Shown: positions 9,586-17,913 of the stretch, in pieces
How the letters are laid out: each line of letters begins with the position of its first letter
Numbering within the stretch: the stretch's first letter is position 1
NCBI GenBank assembly: GCA_016841045.1
Contig: JAENZX010000005.1
Span: forward strand, 100,172-164,171
Length of the DNA stretch: 64,000 nt
Direction of reading: 5' to 3'
Origin: Thermincola carboxydiphila
GTDB taxonomy: Bacteria; Bacillota; Thermincolia; Thermincolales; UBA2595
Program-made: the position numbers and the translations under genes
The notes under the pieces: model-generated
Told to the model about the DNA's origin: nothing
What the model saw: only the letters and a program-made list of their open reading frames with translations
Databases searched by the model: none

Positions 9586-11999
9586 AAATAAAAAATTTTA
9601 AGTGTAACAACTTTGGTGGAGTTATAAGTCAGGATATTAGCTTTTCCGATGGCTTAAACGTTATAGTTGGTCCTAATGAAGCTGGTAAAAGCACTATAGT
9701 AGAAGGTTTACATGCAACATTATTTAGAAAACCAAGACTTAAGAAAAGCAGTAACGCAGACAATGAATTTCTTAAAAGGTTTAGACCATATCCAAATGGA
9801 GATTCAATGTCTGGAAGTATTTCTTTTGATATTAGTGGTATGAAATATGAAATTAGTAAAGGGTGGGGAGCATCAAAATCGGTTGCCCTAACTCTGGATG
9901 GGCAGGTTATAAAAGATGAAGATACCGTTAATGAAAAGCTTAAGGAGCTTTTAAAGTACGGAGAAAACACTTACAATAATATTGTTTTTGCAAAACAAAA
10001 AGATATCAAGGAAGCCATTGAAAGGATTAACAAGGATGAAGAGACCTCTAGTGTAGTCGGTGATTTGTTGCGGAAGGCAATTATGGCTTTAGACGGGGTT
10101 TCGTTAGAAAAACTTAAGAAGAAGATTGACGAAGAATTTGATTTGCTTCAAAGAAGATGGGATATTACAAACAATAGACCTGAAGGTAATAAAGGAATTG
10201 ATAACCGATGGAAGATCGGTGTTGGCGAAGTATTAGAGAAGTTCTATGAAAAGGAAGAATTATTGCGTAACATGAAGTACGCCCAAAAATTAGAGGACGA
10301 ATATTCGGCCATAGTTCAAGAAGTAAAAGATGTTGAAGGAAAGAAAAATTCGGTAAGAGATGAGATTAACAAATATAAAAGAATAGAGGGAGATATTTTA
10401 CAGAGAGCTATCCTTGAGCCTAAACTTGAAACGTTAAGAAAGGACATAGCAGCCTTACGGGAAATCAATAAGGAATACCCAGTCAAGGAAGTCGCATTAA
10501 AAACCAAAGCAGAGGAATTGACCAAACTTGACAAAGACATAGAAGAACTAAAACAGGAATTAACACTTGCTCAAAAGGTGAAAGAAGCAAGCGCCGCTAA
10601 GGATTTGCTTTTAAAGGTTGAAAGGATTGAAAGTGTAATTGGCGAAAAAACTAATGAGAAAAATAAACTTGCAGCAATTCAAGATGCTGATATTAAGAGA
10701 ATTGAAGAATTACAACGTAAGATGGATAATGCTAAATCTGCAATGGAAGCTGGGACGCTTCTTGGCAAGTTAAACAAATCGGACAGGCAAATATTTATTA
10801 CCAGAGGGCTGGAAGATAAAGAAGAAATAAGTACAGGTACTGATTTTTCGGCAAGTGGGTATTTAAAAATCGAAGTAGATTCCTGTGTGGAGCTTGAAAT
10901 TAAGGCAGGAGAAATTGATTTTGAAGAGTTGAAAAATATATTTAACCAAGCTAAAGCAGAGTTAGATGGGTATTTCAAAAAGTTCAATGTTTCTGAGATA
11001 GCCGAAGCTAAGTTAAAGCATCGTTTATTCAAACAATTGACCGATGAGATAGAAAAGTATCAATCTCAAATTAAATTACTGCTTGGTGATAAGAACCTTG
11101 AGGATTTGAAAAGACAAGTTAGCGAGACCCAGGATATAAAGGCCCGAACAGTCGAAGAGATAAACCAGGCAAAAGAAAAGGCTAATAAACAAATCATTCA
11201 AATATCTGCCGAGATAGCTTCTCTAAAAAGTACTCTTGAAGGATGGATGAAAAAATACGGTGATTTGGATAAAGTAATAGACACACTTGCCCTTTCATTG
11301 AAAGAAATTAGTGAAGTTGAAAAAATAATTGAAAACCTGGCAAAACTCCCTGATGGTTTTGAAACAGCGAAGGATTTTCAAGAGCATCTCGCTAAACTGA
11401 GAAGTAATCTTGAAAAAACTGTTGACTTCGAAAATGCTCTCAAAGAGAAATATCACGAGGTAAGCGGGAGGCTGCCAGAGTTCTCATATGAGGAATTGCG
11501 GCCTATATACAAAGAAGCAGAAGAAAAATTTCAAAAGCGTCTTGCACGTCTAAACCGTCTTTTCAAAATAAAGCAGGTTTTTGAAAGGAAACTTTCTGAG
11601 ATGGATAAAGGTTCTTTTGAACCATTAGCTAAAACGTTTAGCAAATATCTTTCCATAATAACTCTTGGAAGTTACCACGGCGGCGAAATCAATGATTCGC
11701 TCCTGGTCAATGTTGTAAAGAACAATAATAAGAAATTACCACTTGATTTACTGTCTGCCGGGACTTACGATTGCGTTTTACTTGCAATTAGGCTTTCACT
11801 CCTTGATTATCTATTTGGAGGGAAGGACGGGTTGGTAGTCTTAGATGATTGCCTTGTGAATTTAGACCCAAAACGTAAAGAAAAAGCAGTAGAATTAATC
11901 AAAGAGTTTGCAAAGAATAATCAAGTTATTTTCACAACTTGTGACCCTGGAACAGCAGCTCTTTTAGGAGGAAATATTATAACGTTACAAGCATCATAG
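9582..11999 (+). CDS. SbcC/Rad50-like (YhaN-like) SMC-type ATPase, no zinc hook
   Basis: This 805-residue partner of the preceding nuclease has an N-terminal Walker A (VGPNEAGKST), a long Lys/Glu-rich coiled coil from about residue 175 to 700, then an ABC-type signature (LSAGTYD) and Walker B (LVVLDDCLVNLDP). Classical SbcC is roughly 1000 residues or more, with a CxxC zinc hook at the coiled-coil tip. I find no CxxC pair anywhere in this chain, and the short arm is closer to YhaN-type ATPases. Likely role: ATP-gated DNA-end tethering and processing with the 8461 gene. It starts at an ATG overlapping the upstream TGA and ends before tandem hairpins. Confidence 0.82.
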   Translation: MKIKNFKCNNFGGVISQDISFSDGLNVIVGPNEAGKSTIVEGLHATLFRKPRLKKSSNADNEFLKRFRPYPNGDSMSGSISFDISGMKYEISKGWGASKSVALTLDGQVIKDEDTVNEKLKELLKYGENTYNNIVFAKQKDIKEAIERINKDEETSSVVGDLLRKAIMALDGVSLEKLKKKIDEEFDLLQRRWDITNNRPEGNKGIDNRWKIGVGEVLEKFYEKEELLRNMKYAQKLEDEYSAIVQEVKDVEGKKNSVRDEINKYKRIEGDILQRAILEPKLETLRKDIAALREINKEYPVKEVALKTKAEELTKLDKDIEELKQELTLAQKVKEASAAKDLLLKVERIESVIGEKTNEKNKLAAIQDADIKRIEELQRKMDNAKSAMEAGTLLGKLNKSDRQIFITRGLEDKEEISTGTDFSASGYLKIEVDSCVELEIKAGEIDFEELKNIFNQAKAELDGYFKKFNVSEIAEAKLKHRLFKQLTDEIEKYQSQIKLLLGDKNLEDLKRQVSETQDIKARTVEEINQAKEKANKQIIQISAEIASLKSTLEGWMKKYGDLDKVIDTLALSLKEISEVEKIIENLAKLPDGFETAKDFQEHLAKLRSNLEKTVDFENALKEKYHEVSGRLPEFSYEELRPIYKEAEEKFQKRLARLNRLFKIKQVFERKLSEMDKGSFEPLAKTFSKYLSIITLGSYHGGEINDSLLVNVVKNNNKKLPLDLLSAGTYDCVLLAIRLSLLDYLFGGKDGLVVLDDCLVNLDPKRKEKAVELIKEFAKNNQVIFTTCDPGTAALLGGNIITLQAS

Positions 12000-12024
12000 G
12001 GTTTGCATACGCAAACATATATTT

Positions 12025-12054
12025 AAAAAAGGAACAATGAGGTTCCTTTTTTTT
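12025..12054 (+). terminator. Rho-independent terminator after the sbcC-like gene
   Basis: AAAAAGGAAC and GGTTCCTTTTT form a stem around a 5-base loop, followed by eight Ts. A small palindrome, GTTTGC/GCAAAC, sits just before it at 12001-12016, and a second hairpin follows at 12079-12102. Confidence 0.75.
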
Positions 12055-12131
12055 GCAAATCAGTTTTGGCTGAAATAAGAAGTCCACATAAAAGTGGATT
12101 TCTTCTGTTAGAGAAGTTTTAAGATTGTAAT

Positions 12132-12154
12132 CCCTTCTTTAAAGGGTGTTTTTT
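12132..12154 (+). terminator. Second weak hairpin-plus-T terminator
   Basis: CCCTT/AAGGG stem followed by TGTTTTTT, upstream of the response-regulator gene. It could be a back-up terminator for the sbcC-like transcript. Confidence 0.45.
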
Positions 12155-12169
12155 GTAATTAATAAAAAA

Positions 12170-12211
12170 TTAACATTTCTATTGCTGAGAGTTAACACTG
12201 ACACGTTACAA
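12170..12211 (+). promoter_or_regulatory. TTAACA direct repeats resembling a Pho-box, upstream of response regulator
   Basis: TTAACA occurs at 12170-12175 and 12192-12197, exactly 22 bases (two helical turns) apart, with TTACAA at 12206. Bacillus PhoP binds TT(A/C/T)ACA repeats spaced about 11 bases. The intermediate 11-base position does not match well, so autoregulation is only a suggestion. Confidence 0.25.
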
Positions 12212-12253
12212 TCATATTGGACAAGAACATTCAACATAACAGGAGAGAAAATT

Positions 12254-12955
12254 ATGCCTAAAATCCTGGTGGTAGATGATGAAAAAAGTATTGTTGAGCT
12301 TATCAGGTTTAATCTGGCCAAAGAGAAATGGGATATTGAAATTGCTTTGGACGGAAGGACAGCAATCGAACTTGCCAAGCAAATCTTACCCGACGTAATT
12401 ATATTAGACATTATGCTGCCAGAAATAGACGGTCTTGAGGTATGCAGGAGGTTGAAAGCAAACGAGAAGACTGAAGCTATTCCTATTATCATGCTGAGTG
12501 CCAAAGGTGAAGAACTAGACAGGATACTGGGTTTGGAAATAGGAGCAGACGATTATATGGTAAAACCATTCAGCCCGCGCGAATTAATTGCAAGAATTAA
12601 AGCCAGGCTTAGAATTAAGTACCAGGTTAAGGAACAAGTACCGGAAGATATAAAAGAGATCAAAGTGGGTCAACTAATAATTAATCCTCAGAAATTTGAG
12701 GTATCACTAAACGGTGTTAAAAAAATTTTAACCCTTAAAGAGTTTGAACTGCTGAAATTACTTGCGGCCAACAGAGGAAGGGTTTTCACCAGAGAATTTT
12801 TACTAAATTCAGTCTGGGGTTATGATTACCTGGAAGAAACAAGGACTGTAGATGTACATGTGAGGCACTTGAGACAAAAAATAGAAGAGGACCCTGATAA
12901 CCCAAAACTAATTGAAACAGTCCGAGGAGTAGGTTACCGGTTCAGAGATGTATAG
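12254..12955 (+). CDS. OmpR/PhoB-family response regulator
   Basis: The 233-residue protein has an N-terminal receiver domain with the acidic pocket D8/D9, phosphoacceptor D52 (ILDIMLPE), and K104 (MVKPFSP). The C-terminal winged helix (VDVHVRHLRQKIE, RGVGYRF) is typical of PhoP/PhoB. ATG at 12254 follows AGGAGAGAAAATT; the upstream frame extension lacks a site and a plausible start. No histidine kinase lies next to it, so the cognate sensor must be elsewhere or the gene is an orphan. A phosphate role is suggested only by overall similarity and by TTAACA repeats upstream. It ends in a strong terminator overlapping its last codons. Confidence 0.88.
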   Translation: MPKILVVDDEKSIVELIRFNLAKEKWDIEIALDGRTAIELAKQILPDVIILDIMLPEIDGLEVCRRLKANEKTEAIPIIMLSAKGEELDRILGLEIGADDYMVKPFSPRELIARIKARLRIKYQVKEQVPEDIKEIKVGQLIINPQKFEVSLNGVKKILTLKEFELLKLLAANRGRVFTREFLLNSVWGYDYLEETRTVDVHVRHLRQKIEEDPDNPKLIETVRGVGYRFRDV

Positions 12956-12982
12956 TAAGCCTTAGTTGCTTACTATTTTTTT
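12953..12982 (+). terminator. Terminator of response-regulator gene
   Basis: TAGTAAGC (12953-12960) pairs perfectly with GCTTACTA (12968-12975), followed by seven Ts. The stem begins at the gene's stop codon. Confidence 0.85.
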
Positions 12983-13119
12983 CTCTGAGAAATTGCCCGG
13001 GCAAAATTTAAAATTCGTTTTTCAAAGAGTTAGCAGCTGGTTAATATTTTCTTAAACTTGGGAGAGTACAATATTTTCAGGATATTATTAAGTAGTTAGT
13101 AGAAAGGGGATAAAGAAAA

Positions 13120-13776
13120 ATGAATTTGCTTCAAGGACTATTGTTTGATCTTGATGGTACTTTAATGGATAGCAGGCAGGCGGTTGTTGAAGCTGTTTTA
13201 AAAACAGCAGAGTATTTTGCACCGGGGAAATGTTGTATGGCCGATATCAAAGCAAGGTTTGGTGAGACGTGGGACAGTTTCGCAAGCTTTCTGGGGTGCA
13301 CGGATAAAGAGACAATAACAAAAACCTACACCCAGTTTATTAAGGATAATTATGAAAATTCAATCGCCCCTTTCCCCGGGATAACAGAGAACCTGATTCT
13401 GCTTAGAGAGGCAGGATATAAGTTGGCGATAGTTACTAATAACTTACGGCACCTTACATTGCGGGGGTTAAGGTTGAATGAGATTGAGTCATTATTTGAC
13501 GTTATAGTGACCATTGATGATGTGGAAAATGGAAAGCCGCATCCGGAACCGGTGGAGATGGCATATCGAAAGCTTAAAATGAATAAAAGGGAAGTTATGA
13601 TGATAGGTGACTCGATGTATGATGTCAGGGCAGCTTATGCTGCAGGTGTTGAATGTGCCGTAATTGACTGGTATAAGTCGTATAATAAATCTCAATGGCT
13701 GCCTGACTATTATTTTTACAATATAGATGAATTAATGGAAATGTTGACTTATTCTCAAAAAAGAAAAGCTGTATGA
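13120..13776 (+). CDS. HAD-superfamily phosphatase (phosphoglycolate/pyrophosphatase-like)
   Basis: This 218-residue protein has all four HAD motifs: FDLDGT (nucleophile D10, acid D12), the IVTNN motif II, the conserved Lys in ENGKPHPEP, and the acidic GDSMYDVRAA motif IV. The helical cap between motifs I and II places it in subfamily I, with PpaX, Gph and beta-phosphoglucomutase. Substrate specificity cannot be read from sequence. The start follows GAAAGGGG. It stands alone between two terminators, so it is probably monocistronic. Confidence 0.85.
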   Translation: MNLLQGLLFDLDGTLMDSRQAVVEAVLKTAEYFAPGKCCMADIKARFGETWDSFASFLGCTDKETITKTYTQFIKDNYENSIAPFPGITENLILLREAGYKLAIVTNNLRHLTLRGLRLNEIESLFDVIVTIDDVENGKPHPEPVEMAYRKLKMNKREVMMIGDSMYDVRAAYAAGVECAVIDWYKSYNKSQWLPDYYFYNIDELMEMLTYSQKRKAV

Positions 13777-13789
13777 AGTTCTCCTCATT

Positions 13790-13813
13790 AGGCCCCCCGA
13801 GGGTCTTTTTTTA
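13790..13813 (+). terminator. Terminator of HAD phosphatase gene
   Basis: GGCCC and GGGTC pair with one G-U pair, followed by a run of seven Ts. Confidence 0.65.
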
Positions 13814-14214
13814 TTGAAAAAAGTTGAATTGGTTAAAAGTTTCAAATGCAACGTTACATAGTTTTATAATTTTGTTTCCCAAAGTAATCGAAATATCCCT
13901 GTTTGGGCGGATACAAGTTTTTCTATCTTGATTGGGATTTAATTCTATACAAATGTGCATCTCTCAAAGAAAATTATGGTTCTCTGCTGGAACTTGGTAA
14001 CAGAGAATTTACTTATTCAGAATGTGATCTCTGTCACTGGCAATGTTTTAAGGATCCGAGGATCTATTATTATCCTCTTATACAAATGGAACAAATTGCG
14101 GTAAACCTTAAGAGAGGCAGGTTTGGTCAAGTATTAGGGGTTTTAGACCGTCGGAATTTAGAGTCACTGTCAGCATGGGCAGATTTAGCTGTCAACAGGT
14201 TTTATGCTTAGAGG
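13814..14214 (+). other. Region without a recognisable intact gene; open frame of doubtful meaning
   Basis: A TTG-initiated frame (13903-14211, 102 residues, rich in Trp, Tyr and Cys) is open here, but no ribosome binding site precedes it and I do not recognise the product. It runs into the UDP-glucose dehydrogenase remnant that follows. I treat the stretch as probable gene debris. Confidence 0.3.
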
Positions 14215-14456
14215 TAAAAGGAGATATTAATGAATCAGTTGTTGAGCTTACAAGAGTACTCACCGGAGGTGAAGTTGTAGTAGTCAAAAGCACAGTTCCT
14301 GTTGGGACTGCTGAACGAATCCAAAGTCTGTTTGATAACGATTTTAATGCTAATTCACGCATTTTTAAAGCTATATGCCCGGAGTTTTTACGCGAGGGTA
14401 CTTCGGTAAAAGACTTTTTAGAGCCCAGCAGGATTGTCATTTACATAGCTGGCTGC
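14215..14456 (+). pseudogene. Remnant of UDP-glucose 6-dehydrogenase
   Basis: The translated frame contains VVVVKSTVPVGTAERIQ and then CPEFLREGTSVKDFLEP, two blocks diagnostic of the NAD-binding domain of UDP-glucose/GDP-mannose dehydrogenases (canonical NPEFLREG...FLxPDRIV). Only about 80 residues survive, corresponding roughly to residues 80-160 of a normal protein of over 400. The N-terminal GxGxxG region and the catalytic Cys domain are missing, and the frame stops at 14468. This is the debris of a sugar-nucleotide gene, probably from a lost exopolysaccharide locus. It could in principle be a partial gene from a recombination event rather than slow decay. Confidence 0.72.
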
Positions 14457-14549
14457 CAGAATTTCTAGCATAGGCTCTTCAATAAACTCATGGGATGAAC
14501 TGATAAATGTGAAGGCGGTTGCAGAATAAATAGGTAATCAATTAAAAGT

Positions 14550-14580
14550 AAGGGGCGGCTGAATATTCCAGCCGCCCCTT
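14550..14580. terminator. Strong perfect hairpin, possible bidirectional terminator
   Basis: AAGGGGCGGCTG (14550-14561) and CAGCCGCCCCTT (14569-14580) form a perfect 12-base-pair stem with a 7-base loop. The following T tract is weak. It separates the pseudogene region from the signalling genes. Confidence 0.6.
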
Positions 14581-14681
14581 ACTAATCTGGATGTCTAATA
14601 GTGATTAATCCTCTTAAATCGACAAAAAATTCAAAACTTTATTTAGTATTAACCTATGATAGGCAGTTTCTTAATTAAATG

Positions 14682-14710
14682 TTAACAATAGGTGGATAAA
14701 ATTAGATAAT
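14682..14710 (+). promoter_or_regulatory. Candidate sigma-A promoter for the EAL gene
   Basis: TTAACA (14682-14687), a 17-base spacer, then GATAAT (14705-14710), about 30 bases before the EAL start codon. Confidence 0.4.
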
Positions 14711-14741
14711 AATAGAATTCATTAATAAAGTGAGAGATATT

Positions 14742-15962
14742 ATGAGTCTGATAAACCTTCTCGTGAATAAAAAGATGCCGCCGGAAAAAGCTTTCTTTCT
14801 GCGCCTGATTCAAAACAGAGATGTATCTATATTATTTCAACCAATTTTAGATTTAGCAAATGGGGATATGTTTGGGATTGAAGCTCTATGCCGGGGGCCG
14901 GTAAACACCAGATACTACGATCCGGTAACTCTCCTGACTTCCGGAGAAGATGTCGGGCTCCTTTATCCTTTGGAAAGTCTTATCCGTGAAGCTTCAATAA
15001 GGAAATTTAGCGGAATGAGGCTCTCTGCCAAATTATTCCTCAATTTAACTCCTAAAATCGTTAACGAACCGGGATTCGCCAAAGGTCAAACCAGAAGGCT
15101 TGTAAAGCATCTGGGTTTAAAACCCTGTCAGGTTATATTTGAAATTACAGAAAGAAGTTCAATTAAAGATTTTGCCAGCTTTAGAAAGGCCCTGGAACAT
15201 TACAGAGAACAGGGCTTCCTGGTTGCAGTTGATGATGCAGGAGCGGGATATTCCAGCCTGCAGGCAATTGCAGAGCTTCATCCGGACTTCATAAAAGTGG
15301 ATATGTCATTAATCAGGAACATTGACACTAATTCCACCAAAAGAGCGCTGTTGGAAACCTTTGTTACCTTTGCCGGGAAGATTAACTCCTCTCTAATAGC
15401 CGAGGGTATTGAAACAGAACAGGAATTGAATACCATAAAAAATCTTGGAATAACTCTTGGACAAGGCTATCTTCTTGGAAAACCTCAGTCCGAGCCACCA
15501 TGGCCTGAAGTAGCTCTACTTAAAGAAAATTCCAAAACTATTACAGCAAACAGGGATTTAGCCCAAATCATAAGTATTGTGCCAACAATTACGAAAAATG
15601 CATTAATCAAAGATGCAATAAGCGTTTTTTGTAGTAATCCAAAATTTCCTGCTTTAGTGGTGAGTGAAGAAAAAAAAACCTTGGGTTTAGTAGTTAGGAA
15701 TCATTTGTTTGACATTCTTGGTCCTCAATATAAAACTTCGGATTTCCTAAATCAGCCCCTCACTGCAGTAATGGATTCAAACCCTTTTATCATCAAATCC
15801 AGCCTTTCACTTTCTGTTATTTGTCAGCTTATAACCTATAGGGCAGATGTCAGATTAAACGATTTGGTAATTGTCACAGAGGACGAACAAGTTTTAGGAG
15901 TGATTTCTGTTTCACTCCTGTTTTCAAAATACATTAACCAAACCATAAAAATCAGCAGATAA
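14742..15962 (+). CDS. EAL-domain c-di-GMP phosphodiesterase with C-terminal CBS-like pair
   Basis: The 406-residue protein has an N-terminal EAL domain with catalytic landmarks present: E47-A-L, the Asn of NLTP, Glu of EITER, the VDDAGAG Asp pair, Lys of IKVD, Glu of AEGIE, and Gln of GQGYLLGKP. It should therefore hydrolyse c-di-GMP to pGpG. From about residue 275 to the end are two repeats resembling CBS domains (ALVVSEE..LGLVV and LVIVTEDEQVLGVIS), probably a nucleotide-sensing regulator. ATG at 14742 is preferred over GTG at 14730. The next gene is a chemoreceptor 29 bases away, and a GGDEF protein with a similar CBS region lies opposite, suggesting one signalling unit. Confidence 0.85.
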   Translation: MSLINLLVNKKMPPEKAFFLRLIQNRDVSILFQPILDLANGDMFGIEALCRGPVNTRYYDPVTLLTSGEDVGLLYPLESLIREASIRKFSGMRLSAKLFLNLTPKIVNEPGFAKGQTRRLVKHLGLKPCQVIFEITERSSIKDFASFRKALEHYREQGFLVAVDDAGAGYSSLQAIAELHPDFIKVDMSLIRNIDTNSTKRALLETFVTFAGKINSSLIAEGIETEQELNTIKNLGITLGQGYLLGKPQSEPPWPEVALLKENSKTITANRDLAQIISIVPTITKNALIKDAISVFCSNPKFPALVVSEEKKTLGLVVRNHLFDILGPQYKTSDFLNQPLTAVMDSNPFIIKSSLSLSVICQLITYRADVRLNDLVIVTEDEQVLGVISVSLLFSKYINQTIKISR

Positions 15963-15991
15963 AGATAAATTAAAAAGTTTCGGAGGGTCTT

Positions 15992-17866
15992 ATGATCAAA
16001 TCACTGCGAGCTAAGTTGCTTTTGAGTTTTATGATTGTAACTGTGTCATTAAGTGCCGTAAGCATATTTGGATATAACAAATATGCGGAACAAGGTCAGC
16101 GAATAAAACATTTAGCCAACACAGATTTGGCACAAATGGAAATTATCTTTAAGCTTAATAATTTATTCAGGGAAAAGGTTAACTTTACTAAGGACGGTAT
16201 CTTAGATGTCAGTTCCTTAAACAGAAAAAGGCTGGAAAAATCTCAAAAAAAGATTTTTGATTTGTTGGCAAAGGCTGAGCAAATGATTCAGGAAGATAAA
16301 AGAAGTGAAAAAAGCCAAATTGGACAATATATAAAGAATCTCAGCAGCCTTCATAAAAAATACGATACAAATTTGGAGCAATTCATTAAAGCCAAAACAG
16401 CAGGTGATGCCGTCTTAAGTGAGGAACTGCTTAAGGAAAATGAAGCAATTGCCGGTCAAATCACCATAACTACAGATTCGTGGACTTTTGAGATAGCCAA
16501 AGAAGCTGATCAAAAGCTGAGAGAGGCTCAACATGATAGTAATTCAACATTGTTTCTAACGATAATGTTTATCATTTTTTCGGTTCTGGTTGCCACAATT
16601 ATTGCGATTTATTTGGGCATTAAAATAACCAGGCCTGTTAAACTCCTGGCAGAATCAGCATACAACATTTCAGAGGGAAATTTAACGATAGACCTTCCAG
16701 TGGTCAGGGCCAAAGATGAGTTGGGTACTCTCTCTGAAAGTTTCATAAAACTAAAGTCAAATCTTACTACAATAATTAAAGAAATAAGTAGCATGTCTGA
16801 AGAAGTAAGTACAAATTCTGATAAACTTTATGAAAACACAGTGGAAGTAAGTAATGGCGGACAATTAATGAGCTCGTCAATAAATCAGGTAGTAGAGGGT
16901 ATTCAAAAACAAAGTAGTATAGTCGAAGAAGCTGTATTGGTCATCCGCGAGTTTGATACGGCAATTGAACAAATAGCCACCAATGCATTTGACCAAACTC
17001 AGCAGATTAATGATACTACCCTGGCTGTAACTCAAATGGCTCAGACAATTAATGAAATGGCAAAAAATGCACAGGAAGTTAGACAAGCAGCTGAACATAC
17101 ATTTTTATTTGCGCAAAAGGGAGGGACAGCTGTTAATAACTCAATCAAAGGAATGGAGTCAGTCAAAACTAATGTCCTTAATACGGCAGACAGAATTCAC
17201 ATACTGGGTGAACAATCAACAAAAATTGGAGCTATAATTCAGGTTATAGAGGATATTGCGGATCAAACCAATTTATTGGCCCTCAATGCGGCAATTGAAG
17301 CAGCAAGAGCGGGTGACCGGGGTAAAGGTTTTGCGGTAGTTGCTGATGAAGTACGTATTTTGGCCGAAAAATCCAGAAAAGCCACAAAGGAAATTACCCG
17401 TCTTATTGCAAGTATTCAGTTAGAAACTGCAAAAGTAATAGACTCTGTGGAAGATGGTACCCGGGAAGTGGAAAAAGGTTCTGCTCTGGCTCAGGATGCA
17501 GGTGCTGCTCTGGAGGACATTATCAACACAATGCAGGTTACCCTGCAGCAGGTGGAGAACATTTCCCAGTCCACTGTTGAAATTGCTGAAAATAGTGATT
17601 CTGTAGTGCGGGTTATTCAAAGTCTTGCAGTTATTAGTGAAGAGAATGCAGCTACTACAGAACAAATGACAGCCGGCAGCCAACAGGTAGTTGATATCAT
17701 AAAGGAAATTTCTTCTCTTTCAAGAACTGGAAATGATCTTGCTGAAAAGGCATCCTCTTCTGTAAATGAAATGAAACAGTCAGTATATGATATAAATAAT
17801 TCTGCAAATGATTTATCAAATATGGCAAATAGACTTCGACGGATGGTAAATCGATTCAAATTATAG
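15992..17866 (+). CDS. Methyl-accepting chemotaxis protein
   Basis: The 624-residue membrane chemoreceptor has a first membrane segment at about residues 8-26 and an extracytoplasmic helical ligand domain of about 150 residues. A second membrane segment lies near residue 190, followed by HAMP ([19 protein letters not shown]) and a long cytoplasmic coiled coil. The hairpin tip is the nearly invariant core [18 protein letters not shown] with [11 protein letters not shown]. It signals to CheA/CheW, which are not in the window. The AACGGAGG-like site (CGGAGGGTCTT) precedes ATG at 15992. Its position between EAL and GGDEF proteins suggests co-function with c-di-GMP control of motility or surface behaviour; the ligand is unknown. 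Confidence 0.93.
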   Translation: MIKSLRAKLLLSFMIVTVSLSAVSIFGYNKYAEQGQRIKHLANTDLAQMEIIFKLNNLFREKVNFTKDGILDVSSLNRKRLEKSQKKIFDLLAKAEQMIQEDKRSEKSQIGQYIKNLSSLHKKYDTNLEQFIKAKTAGDAVLSEELLKENEAIAGQITITTDSWTFEIAKEADQKLREAQHDSNSTLFLTIMFIIFSVLVATIIAIYLGIKITRPVKLLAESAYNISEGNLTIDLPVVRAKDELGTLSESFIKLKSNLTTIIKEISSMSEEVSTNSDKLYENTVEVSNGGQLMSSSINQVVEGIQKQSSIVEEAVLVIREFDTAIEQIATNAFDQTQQINDTTLAVTQMAQTINEMAKNAQEVRQAAEHTFLFAQKGGTAVNNSIKGMESVKTNVLNTADRIHILGEQSTKIGAIIQVIEDIADQTNLLALNAAIEAARAGDRGKGFAVVADEVRILAEKSRKATKEITRLIASIQLETAKVIDSVEDGTREVEKGSALAQDAGAALEDIINTMQVTLQQVENISQSTVEIAENSDSVVRVIQSLAVISEENAATTEQMTAGSQQVVDIIKEISSLSRTGNDLAEKASSSVNEMKQSVYDINNSANDLSNMANRLRRMVNRFKL

Positions 17867-17877
17867 AAGGTGTTGTT

Positions 17878-17913
17878 AAAGGGGGTGCCCGATTAATTAC
17901 GGGCACCCCCTTT
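17878..17913. terminator. Bidirectional terminator between MCP and GGDEF genes
   Basis: AAAGGGGGTGCCCG (17878-17891) pairs perfectly with CGGGCACCCCCTTT (17900-17913). The stop codon of the minus-strand GGDEF gene lies in the loop, and its last codons make the right arm, an economical convergent arrangement. Confidence 0.85.

Noticed and set aside
13903..14211. 102-residue plus-strand frame as a real gene
   Set aside because: No ribosome binding site, odd Trp/Tyr/Cys-rich composition and continuity with the ugd remnant; treated as debris.
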